DNA from: Tranquillimonas rosea
GTDB taxonomy: Bacteria > Pseudomonadota > Alphaproteobacteria > Rhodobacterales > Rhodobacteraceae
Direction of reading: 5' to 3'
DNA: 64,000 nt
Assembly (NCBI RefSeq): GCF_900111315.1
Contig: NZ_FOGU01000007.1
Span: 124,001 to 188,000, forward strand
The translations under genes and the position numbers were made by a program. The notes beneath the pieces were generated by a model, which was not told the DNA's origin, did not search any database, and was given only the letters and a program-made list of their open reading frames with translations. Shown here one piece after another: positions 24,437-33,280 of the stretch (positions are counted from its first letter, which is position 1; every line of letters begins with the position of its first letter).

Positions 24437-25951
24437 GGCGGGATCAGAACTCCAGCCCCAGCGCGATCCCGCCCAGCAGATAGGCGATCGCCGTGATCAG
24501 CACGATGCCGGTGAGGTTCAGGAAGAACCCGCCGCGCGCCATCTGGCCGATCGTCACCGCGCCCGAGCCGAACACGATGGCGTTGGGCGGCGTCCCCACG
24601 GGCAGCATGAACGCGCAGGTCGCCGCGAAGGCCGCCGGGATCAGCAGGGTCATCGGGTCGGTGCCGATCCCCGCTGCGACACCACCCAGCACGGGAATGA
24701 ATGTCGCGGCGGTGGCCGTGTTGCTGGTGATCTCGGTCAGGAACATCACCAGCGCCACCACCGAGGCGACCAGCAGGATCGTCGGCAGGACGCCCAGGCC
24801 GCTCACCTGCTCGCCGAACCAGCTGTCGAGTCCGGTGGCCGCCACCGCACCCGCAAGGCTCAGGCCGCCACCGAACAGGAGCAGCACGCCCCAGGGCAGT
24901 CCGTTCTCGGCATCGCGCCAGTTCAGCACCATCTCGCCCCGTCCGCGGCCCGGCAGGATGAACAGCGTCAGACCCGCCGCGATGGCGATGGCGGTATCGT
25001 CGAGATTGTCCAGGAAGGCGAGGCCAGGAATGTTCGCCAGAAGGCCGGGCACGATCCACAGGAACGCCGCGCCGGCAAAGACGGCCATCACCATCTTCTC
25101 GCCCTGGCTCAGAGAGCCGAGCCCGGCGATCTGCTCGTCGATCATCTCGCGGCCGCCGGGGATCTCCTCGAGGTCGAAACGATAGAACAGCCGCGTCATC
25201 ATGATCCATCCGATGAAGATGAAGATCGCGGCCAGCGGCAGGCCGACCATCATCCATTCGAGAAACCCGATCTCGCGGCCCAACTCGTCGGCGGCATAGC
25301 CCGCGACGATGGCATTGGGCGGGCTGCCCAGAAGCGTGCCGAGCCCGCCCATGCTGGCCGACCACGCGATCGCGAGCACCAGGCACACCCCGAACGCCCT
25401 GGTGTTCGGGTCGTCGATCACGTCAGACACACGGTGCCCGGCCTGAAGGTCCTCGCCCACCTCCTTGCCCTGTGACGACGACGACCGCTCGACCACCAGC
25501 GTCAGAACGGACAGCCCGATCGGCAGCATCATCAGCGTCGTCGCGGTGTTCGACACCCACATCGACAGGAACCCGGTGGCGATCATCAGGCCCAGGATGA
25601 TCCGCTTGGGCTCGACCCCGACCTGCCGCAGCGTGAGCAGGGCGATGCGGCGGTGCAACTCCCATTTCTCCATGGCGATGGCGATCAGGAAGCCGCCGAG
25701 AAACAGGAACACGATCGAACTGGCATAGGGCGCTGTGGTTTCGTCCACCGTCCGGTCGGTTAAAAGAGGCAGCAGCACGATCGGTAGCAGCGACGTCGCG
25801 GCCAGCGGGATCGCCTCGGTCATCCACCACACGGCCATCAGCGTGCCCACCGCGGCAACCCAGCGCGCGTCAGGAGACAGAGACTCTGATCCGCCGAGCA
25901 GCAGGTAGACGATGCCGGCAGCGACCAGTCCCGCCAGCCGCAAGCCCCAGA

Positions 25952-27793
<1,842 letters not shown>

Positions 27794-27847
27794 GTGGCCT
27801 CCTCCGCGCGTGGGCTATGTCTGGCCCTGCGCTGTTTGTGTTCGTTC

Positions 27848-28135
27848 CTATTTTGGTCTCATCCCATTGGAATCCGTTTCCGCTCCGCAAGCAACGCTTT
27901 TGACCTGTTTTCCACAGGCTTCTTGAACAGGATGAGTGCCGAGGCCGAGGTCAACGAAGTTAAGCACGACAGGCACCAGCGCTTGGACAAGAGCCAGCTT
28001 CTCGGCCTCTGCCATGTCAACATGATCCAGATGGTGAAGATACGCTGCGATATTGAAAGAAGACGAGCCACTAGCCGCATCCTCAAAATGCCGAATAATC
28101 GCGGCATATTCGAATTGCGGTTTCTCGTGCTTCAT
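27848..28135 (-). CDS. Hypothetical protein next to the recombinase
   Basis: A 95-residue soluble protein, MKHEKPQFEYAAIIRHFED and onward, mostly alpha-helical with a Cys-containing C-terminus. No family is recognised. The second of two ATGs (28135) is chosen because GGAAAAGACA precedes it. It lies 54 nt upstream of the recombinase on the same strand, so it could be cotranscribed and might act as an accessory or directionality factor, but nothing in the sequence shows this. Confidence 0.5.
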   Translation of the reverse strand: MKHEKPQFEYAAIIRHFEDAASGSSSFNIAAYLHHLDHVDMAEAEKLALVQALVPVVLNFVDLGLGTHPVQEACGKQVKSVACGAETDSNGMRPK

Positions 28136-28272
28136 TGTCTTTTCCATTCTTCAGCGTTTGATTGTGGCCTTATTAAGTATACAGCCTAAAGTATTGGTTA
28201 TGGAAATTAGCCCTAATAAATTACGGATTTTCAAAGGATTAGCACCCGTCATCGCTGCGCCGCGTTCTTCGG
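28136..28272. other. AT-rich leader region, no gene
   Basis: An AT-rich stretch upstream of the minus-strand small gene and the recombinase. TATACT-like hexamers occur (minus strand around 28175-28195), so a promoter is likely here, but no pair with correct spacing stands out. Confidence 0.35.
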
Positions 28273-28301
28273 AAAATGGGCCGGTTCGGGAGAGCCGGCC
28301 C
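28273..28301 (-). terminator. Intrinsic terminator
   Basis: On the minus strand GGGCCGG, a loop of about 10 nt, CCGGCCC, then ATTTTCC. It lies just downstream of the 42-codon gene. Confidence 0.7.
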
Positions 28302-28309
28302 TGAGTGCC

Positions 28310-28438
28310 TCACTTCTTGCTGGCGTTGTTGCCAGCGACGCGGGACTCTTTCTCCTGCGACGTCATTCCGTTGAGGTTGCCGACCGGCTTTCCTTGTTCG
28401 GCGTCCTTCTTGCCTTGCTGAAACTGATAGTTCGACAT
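28310..28438 (-). CDS. Small hypothetical protein (42 aa)
   Basis: A very short gene: MSNYQFQQGKKDAEQGKPVG to AGNNASKK, strongly hydrophilic. It has an ideal Shine-Dalgarno (AAGGAGAAGACG before ATG) and its own terminator, which supports translation. The motif repeated at 29734 lies 73 nt upstream of the start. Function is unknown. Confidence 0.6.
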   Translation of the reverse strand: MSNYQFQQGKKDAEQGKPVGNLNGMTSQEKESRVAGNNASKK

Positions 28439-28510
28439 CGTCTTCTCCTTCTAAGTTTGCGGTAGCCGTTGCGGCCTCCTTGAACATAGACACTCGGTAC
28501 AGCACTGTTC

Positions 28511-28527
28511 CTTGCGGATTCCTCGCG
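28511..28527 (-). promoter_or_regulatory. Shared upstream element, copy 1
   Basis: CTTGCGGATTCCTCGCG matches 29734-29750 at 16 of 17 positions. Both copies lie 73-74 nt before the start codon of a minus-strand gene, and each is followed at the same distance by a T-rich CTAYNTTN segment. It is probably a common promoter or operator. Confidence 0.5.
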
Positions 28528-28533
28528 GGGCTC

Positions 28534-28962
28534 TTATCGGTCACGTCCACTTTCCCGTTGACGGGTGGAGCGTTTGAATGTCATCGCGATTGAGCGGGTA
28601 GCGTCGTCTCGGTTCTTGGCCCGATCGTTAAAGCGGTCCAGCAGCAGTTCTTTCACTTGCTGAACGTCTTTTCGCTTCTCGTCGAACTTGCGTTCGATCA
28701 ATTCGCGCCGTTGTGCAAACTCGTTCCGCTTCTTCCGGAACTCGTAATTGATGGAGGGGCGCTGAACGAACCCGTAATCGAACGCCTTGTAGTGCTTCTG
28801 GCTCGCGGCGAATTTCCTTCGTGCCGCGTCCCACTCCTGATCATGTTTGAAGAGGGCGAGGTCGCGCTCTTCTTCGATCTTGTATGCGTAGTTCTTGAGC
28901 CCGTTCAGCGCGACTTGAGCCGCCGTGCTCACGTTCGCGAAATCGTTCGAAGCCTTTTTCAT
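28534..28962 (-). CDS. Hypothetical coiled-coil protein
   Basis: A 142-residue, highly charged helical protein (MKKASNDFANVSTAAQVALNG and onward), rich in Lys/Arg/Glu heptad-like segments such as YKIEEERDLALFKHD and FAQRRELIERKFDEKRKDVQ. No membrane segment or catalytic motif is seen. ATG 28962 with GAGG 8 nt upstream is preferred over the ATG four codons earlier. It overlaps or abuts the end of the next gene upstream (stop at 28971), suggesting one transcript. No family is recognised. Confidence 0.55.
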   Translation of the reverse strand: MKKASNDFANVSTAAQVALNGLKNYAYKIEEERDLALFKHDQEWDAARRKFAASQKHYKAFDYGFVQRPSINYEFRKKRNEFAQRRELIERKFDEKRKDVQQVKELLLDRFNDRAKNRDDATRSIAMTFKRSTRQRESGRDR

Positions 28963-28970
28963 GAGAAACC

Positions 28971-29660
28971 TCATTCAGGAAGTTGACCAGGCGCGGATAG
29001 AGCGCCTTGTGTGCGGTTCGCGCCTTCGCGGCGTTCGAGAAGCCGGTCCATCTGATGGAGAGCGCGGTTGCACCGGTCGACGAAGCGGTGGGCATCGCGG
29101 GCTCTTGCCATGTCGGCGATCTTGATGCGCTCGCCCGCGACGATCAGGACGACGTGCGCGGCCTCCTGGTAGTAGCGGGTGCGGTTGCGCGCACGGCGTT
29201 TCACCTGGTCGCGTCGAGCTTCGAACTCGTGCTTCGTACGCTCTTGCTCGGCCAGCTCGTGCTTCTCGACAGCAAAGCCCTGAATGTCCTCGCGGGCGTA
29301 ACGGCGCGGGAAAAGCAGCCCCCGCACAGTCACGCCGCCCTCCATCACATCGACGGTGACGGACGGACGCACAGCGGCGCGCGCGCCCCATTTGATCGGC
29401 AAGTACAGGCATGCGACCAGCAGAGGCTCTTCCCACTTGGGGTCCGGCATCTCGGCAGTTGCGTGTACGCTCATGACGACCAGTGTTGTCGTCCCGAGAA
29501 ACGCGGCTGCGTCAGCAACCTTGTTCCCGAAGGGTGTCTTGAAGCTCGTATTGATCCGGATGCCGCTCATCGTGCCGGAAAGGTCCGAGAGAACGGTGGA
29601 CCTCGGCCACCCTTTGAAGGCTTTGACCTTCGTATCCTTGATCCCGCGTAGTAAATCCAT
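28971..29660 (-). CDS. Hypothetical membrane protein with C-terminal basic helix
   Basis: A 229-residue protein with a hydrophobic segment pair near residues 50-95 (ADAAAFLGTTTLVVMSVHA; LLVACLYLPIKWGARAA). A compact beta-rich part follows (VTVDVMEGGVTVRGLLFPRRYAREDIQGF), reminiscent of a PH-like or DUF304-type fold, then a basic helix. GGAGGAAAG precedes ATG 29660. It heads a two-gene unit with the downstream coiled-coil protein. The fold comparison is tentative. Confidence 0.5.
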   Translation of the reverse strand: MDLLRGIKDTKVKAFKGWPRSTVLSDLSGTMSGIRINTSFKTPFGNKVADAAAFLGTTTLVVMSVHATAEMPDPKWEEPLLVACLYLPIKWGARAAVRPSVTVDVMEGGVTVRGLLFPRRYAREDIQGFAVEKHELAEQERTKHEFEARRDQVKRRARNRTRYYQEAAHVVLIVAGERIKIADMARARDAHRFVDRCNRALHQMDRLLERREGANRTQGALSAPGQLPE

Positions 29661-29733
29661 CTAGGCTTTCCTCCAATGCAGGCGGGAGCGCCGCGTTCAG
29701 GAGGAAAAGTAGGGATCGCATGTCGTCCGGTGC

Positions 29734-29750
29734 CTCGCGGATTCCTCGCG
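29734..29750 (-). promoter_or_regulatory. Shared upstream element, copy 2
   Basis: CTCGCGGATTCCTCGCG, 16 of 17 identical to copy 1 at 28511-28527, placed 74 nt before the start of the gene ending at 28971. It also lies 16 nt before the divergent plus-strand gene at 29766. Confidence 0.5.
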
Positions 29751-29765
29751 TAGGGTGGATCAATA

Positions 29766-30638
29766 ATGGACATGAGCCGTCAAACCGAGCCGGAGTATAC
29801 TCACTGGCAAATTTTGCTTTTGCGTGATGCGCTGGAAGCTTACCGGCGTTTCACGCCCGACGAAGAAACCGGTAGACGCCCTCTGAGCTGGAATGCTCTA
29901 CGGGAAAGAGTGGCCGTCTATACAGATGTGGAGTTCGGCAAAGATGATCTCAGGCAGTTCGTTGAGGGTAAGAAGCAAGGACATGCCAACTTCCGCGTCC
30001 CCCAGGCTCATAGGCTGCGAGCCATATTCGATTTCTTGTCGGATGAGAATATTGCGATTTTAACACCCGAGGAGTTGGATCAAGCGAATTTTGTCGGCGT
30101 GCATGCTCCATTGCACTTGGCGCGATATCTCGTGAGCCTGTCGACACCTGATCCGGTAGCGTTTCCTAGGTCGTTGGTTGGGCAATATGATACGATTGCA
30201 CGAACTGATGGAAGTGTTGTGGAAAAGCACATGCAAATCAGTTTTGACGGGCGGGGGTTTGCGTCCGTTGATGAGACGCATGAATTTTACCATGTCAATC
30301 TTCCGTCTGGCGAGCTAACTGAAGGACGGCTGAAGAGGAAGATTTCATTGAGGCGCAGGCCGGATGCTAGAATTCGGCACAATGGCTGGGCGCTTGTAAC
30401 GCCGGAAGACAATCTTCTGATGTTCATGAAATCTGCGGACACGAGGGAAAATCATTTCTGGAAACTGGCTGTGGAGCATTCAATATGGGAGGGTGAGCCC
30501 GTAACTGATCTCTTACTGAACAAGTTTGACTGGCCTTTATTCCTGGAGAAGGAGGCTACGACCGGCGAGGCGGTCGGCCTTTCCGCAAAGAACGCAGCAT
30601 CGAATACGTGGCATTTCACAAGACGAGGCGATCTCTGA
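29766..30638 (+). CDS. Hypothetical protein
   Basis: A 290-residue soluble protein without recognised family. The N-terminal third (YTHWQILLLRDALEAYRRFTP through VPQAHRLRAIFDFL) looks like a helical DNA-binding or adaptor module; the rest is mixed alpha/beta. It is moderately AT-rich compared with the core. Two nucleotides separate it from the next gene, so the two are probably one unit, divergent from the genes at 28534-29660. Possible roles are regulation or defence, but there is no direct evidence. Confidence 0.5.
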   Translation: MDMSRQTEPEYTHWQILLLRDALEAYRRFTPDEETGRRPLSWNALRERVAVYTDVEFGKDDLRQFVEGKKQGHANFRVPQAHRLRAIFDFLSDENIAILTPEELDQANFVGVHAPLHLARYLVSLSTPDPVAFPRSLVGQYDTIARTDGSVVEKHMQISFDGRGFASVDETHEFYHVNLPSGELTEGRLKRKISLRRRPDARIRHNGWALVTPEDNLLMFMKSADTRENHFWKLAVEHSIWEGEPVTDLLLNKFDWPLFLEKEATTGEAVGLSAKNAASNTWHFTRRGDL

Positions 30639-30639
30639 A

Positions 30640-31059
30640 ATGGAGAATGATCCGAGAAAGTCCCGCGCGAGCCACGCACAAGAATCCGCTAGCGCTGCCG
30701 TCAGCGAGCAGACATTGGTCGAGTTCTTCTCCGCAGCGCGGACGGGAAGCCGCAAAAAAATAGAGGCGCTACTATATTCGGGTGTTTCGCCAAATCTTGC
30801 TGAGCCAAGCACCGGTTTTACACTATTGCATTATATCTCTTCGAGAGGAATTACGGCGGGGCTGAACACGTTGCTTCGGCGTTACGAATTCGATCACCTG
30901 GTGCGGGATCATTTAGGGCGACTGCCTTCGGAACTCGCGGCGACCGTTGCTGAGGACTTCCGTCTAGCAGATCGTCTGCGAACGCTTGAGATCGAGCAAG
31001 CCGACCGCAATGGCGTTACTTTGACATATCGCCCGCGCCCGCCTATTTCCGAGGGCTGA
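30640..31059 (+). CDS. Ankyrin-repeat-like small protein
   Basis: A 139-residue soluble protein. After a hydrophilic N-terminus, residues 30-120 look like two to three ankyrin-type repeats (FFSAARTGSRKKIEALLYSGVSP, TGFTLLHYISSRG, HLVRDHLGRLPSELA). ATG 30640 follows the previous stop by one nucleotide. The 3' end overlaps the convergent coupling-protein gene by 17 nt. Ankyrin proteins usually mediate protein contacts; the partner is unknown. Confidence 0.55.
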   Translation: MENDPRKSRASHAQESASAAVSEQTLVEFFSAARTGSRKKIEALLYSGVSPNLAEPSTGFTLLHYISSRGITAGLNTLLRRYEFDHLVRDHLGRLPSELAATVAEDFRLADRLRTLEIEQADRNGVTLTYRPRPPISEG

Positions 31060-32596
31060 ATTTCCCTGCAAACGCCCAGACCGCAGGGCTCTGCGGATCG
31101 TAGTACTCGACACGCTGCAAGATCATCGGGTGGTAACCTGACCAGATTACGAGCTGGCGCTTGTGCGCGTCGCTGCGCGCAAAATATCGTGTGATCTCAT
31201 CCGGCGACAACAGATCGAACATCTGGACAGATGCTTGCCGCCCCGACACGCCCTCGGAGAGTTGCTTGGTTGCGACATCGCTCTGCGTGGCAACCTCGAC
31301 CGGAGCCTTGCCGAGCCTTCGCGCGATATACTCACTTGTGGCGACATCGTTGACGCCGAAGGCCTGAAAGATACCAGCATTGGCGGTGAAGCTCTCCCAT
31401 CGCTCTTTGTAGAGCGCTTTGCCTTGACCCCAGTCTTGTACGATTACCCAGAGTTTCAGGCCGAATCCCGCGACCTGAGCAATAGCGTCTTCAAGCGCCC
31501 GCATCCGGCCCAGAGAGGCGAATTCATCGAGGATCATTAGGGCAGGCGGCGCAGCAGGCCGTGAGGGCGTGCGTTCGACGCTATCGAGCATCTGATAGAT
31601 GAACATGCGCAGCCAGCGCGCGCAGCTTGTCAGCCGTCCCGCTGGCAGGCAAAGGTAAATGCTCAGGCCATGTTCATGCGTCTTGAGTTCATCAAGGCTG
31701 AAATCATGGCCCGAGAGAACGCGGTGCATCGCCTTGTAGTCCAGAAACTTCGTGTGACGACGCACAGTCGATAGCACGCTGGATCGTTCGCTATCGCCCT
31801 TGTCATAGAAATCCCGCGCCGCGCCTTCGATGGCGAGCGCCACAGGATTGAATTCGTCATGCTCCTTTAGCCGTTCGGCATTGGACAGCATCGCGTATTC
31901 AATCTTGCAGAAACCTTCGAGGTCGGGGTCGAGCGCAGCGCGCGGCTCCGCAATCAACGCGTCACGAATGAGCGTCCGGACGGTAATGAGGTTGCGGGCT
32001 CCGGCAAATTCACTCGCGGTTACGATATGAAGGATCAAGCCCTCGATGAAGTTGCGGGCGCTCTCGTCCCAATGCGGTTCTTTCTGATCGGGGCTCGCGA
32101 TGACCAGTGCATCCGCGATTAGGCCCGCATCCTCGATGATGGTATCGGAGTCTGGATCGAGGACAGATAGCGGGTTGTAGCTGGTGCGGTACTTGGCAAC
32201 ATCCGGTGCGCAGCGTTCAAAGGGATCGAGGATGCAGACCTTCTGCCCGAGACGCGCGCGCTGCGCCGCCGTGATGCTGGCCAGCTCCGCTTTGGGATCG
32301 GTGCACATCACCGGCCCACGATAGCACAGCAGGTTCCCGATGATCGCGACCGACTTGCCGCCGCGCGATCCGGCAACTGTCATGAGGTGCCGGTCGTCGG
32401 CAATGCCGATGAGCCGGTCACCGACAGCACCGACAAGTATCTTGTCGCCAGGGTTGTCGGGATCGTACCCAAGCGTCTGGCTCGCGACGACCGAGGCGGT
32501 GTCTGCCCACTGCGCATGAGGGGCGGCCTGATAACGCTTGGCGAGGCCTTTCACGCCCCGAGGCAGGTCGTCCTGAAGGAAGTCCTTAGTCGTCAT
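31043..32596 (-). CDS. VirD4/TraG-like conjugative coupling protein
   Basis: A type IV secretion coupling ATPase that brings the relaxase-DNA complex to a transfer channel. The roughly 517-residue protein has Walker A GSRGGKS (residues 76-82), Walker B LMILDEFASLGRM and the later TraG motif LWVIVQDWGQGKALY. No N-terminal transmembrane pair is visible, so it resembles the soluble TraG/TraD forms. ATG 32596 is the first ATG; a TTG at 32626 is also possible, and neither has a good Shine-Dalgarno. No VirB genes are in the element, so it must dock onto a foreign channel. Palindromic motifs lie upstream at 32657-32769. Confidence 0.82.
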   Translation of the reverse strand: MTTKDFLQDDLPRGVKGLAKRYQAAPHAQWADTASVVASQTLGYDPDNPGDKILVGAVGDRLIGIADDRHLMTVAGSRGGKSVAIIGNLLCYRGPVMCTDPKAELASITAAQRARLGQKVCILDPFERCAPDVAKYRTSYNPLSVLDPDSDTIIEDAGLIADALVIASPDQKEPHWDESARNFIEGLILHIVTASEFAGARNLITVRTLIRDALIAEPRAALDPDLEGFCKIEYAMLSNAERLKEHDEFNPVALAIEGAARDFYDKGDSERSSVLSTVRRHTKFLDYKAMHRVLSGHDFSLDELKTHEHGLSIYLCLPAGRLTSCARWLRMFIYQMLDSVERTPSRPAAPPALMILDEFASLGRMRALEDAIAQVAGFGLKLWVIVQDWGQGKALYKERWESFTANAGIFQAFGVNDVATSEYIARRLGKAPVEVATQSDVATKQLSEGVSGRQASVQMFDLLSPDEITRYFARSDAHKRQLVIWSGYHPMILQRVEYYDPQSPAVWAFAGKFSPRK

Positions 32597-32656
32597 AAGC
32601 GGGCGAATCCAAATATCGTTTCCCAAGGGTTACACGATTTTCCCGCTTCCCGCGTC

Positions 32657-32769
32657 TGTAGTACAAGATCGCGCTTGTAATACACGGTGACGAAATGCTT
32701 GTATTACGGCGAAATCGGAGTCGTTAGAGCGAACGCAAGATGTGTGTTGTACTACAACACCATCTTGGC
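32657..32769. promoter_or_regulatory. Cluster of TGTA(G/T)TAC palindromic motifs
   Basis: Four copies of TGTAKTAC occur in alternating orientation: 32657-32664 (+), 32677-32684 (-), 32700-32707 (+), 32751-32758 (-). The first two form TGTAGTACAAG-N6-CTTGTAATACA. The last is the centre of the perfect GTGTTGTA-C-TACAACAC (32746-32762), extended by outer arms CAAGATG/CATCTTG to 32738-32769. This looks like a regulator-binding array upstream of the coupling-protein gene. Confidence 0.6.
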
Positions 32770-33280
32770 AAGGGGGCCACTGCGCGCCCCCGTTGCATCC
32801 CCCAGGCCGTGGCTCTTTCAGGGCATTGAGCCCGTTCCAGAGCCAGCAGGCCGTATCGCCGGTCAACCACTCGCAGGGCTTGGAGACGTCCCTCTCCACC
32901 TGCACCGAACCATGGATCAAAGGGCGTATCGCCGCCCCTTGAAACCCACTCGCAAAGGAGCCTTCGACGCTCCCCTGCACCCCATCGACTTGGCGAGCGT
33001 TCCTGCCCCCAAGACCCATGACCACTTCATGGAGACAACTTCATCGAGACCCTGGAAGGGAGCTTTCGCGCTACCCTTGCCCTGGACCCATCCCACCGAC
33101 TTGGGGTCGTCTGCCCCAAGACCCCGACCATGTCCGCCAAGAGCCACCTTGTCAGGACGCCGCGTCAGGACCGACCGACGCCTCCAGCACGTGTGGATAT
33201 CTCGACATTTTGCGCCAGCCGGTGATGCATACCACAACCAGTGCTGCTAGTGTGAGCAGCAAAATGGGAGTCGTTGAGCA
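32770..33280. repeat. Degenerate direct repeats in a gene-free region
   Basis: About 510 nt without a convincing gene. Imperfect repeats are visible: GTATCGCCG at 32853 and 32926; CACTCGCA at 32868 and 32947; CCTGCACC at 32899 and 32975; ACYGACTTGG-type blocks at 32984 and 33095. The period is about 73-79 nt, then about 111 nt. The open frames here are low-complexity and have no family signature. It may be a decayed repeat array or long leader of the methyltransferase gene. Confidence 0.45.

Noticed and set aside
32687-33250. A 187-codon frame in the region upstream of the methyltransferase
   Set aside because: Proline/arginine-rich, tracks the degenerate nucleotide repeats, has no Shine-Dalgarno, and equally open frames exist on the other strand.
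32770-33280. CRISPR array
   Set aside because: The repeats are imperfect and differ in spacing (73-111 nt), have no unique spacers of constant size, and no cas genes are present in the window.
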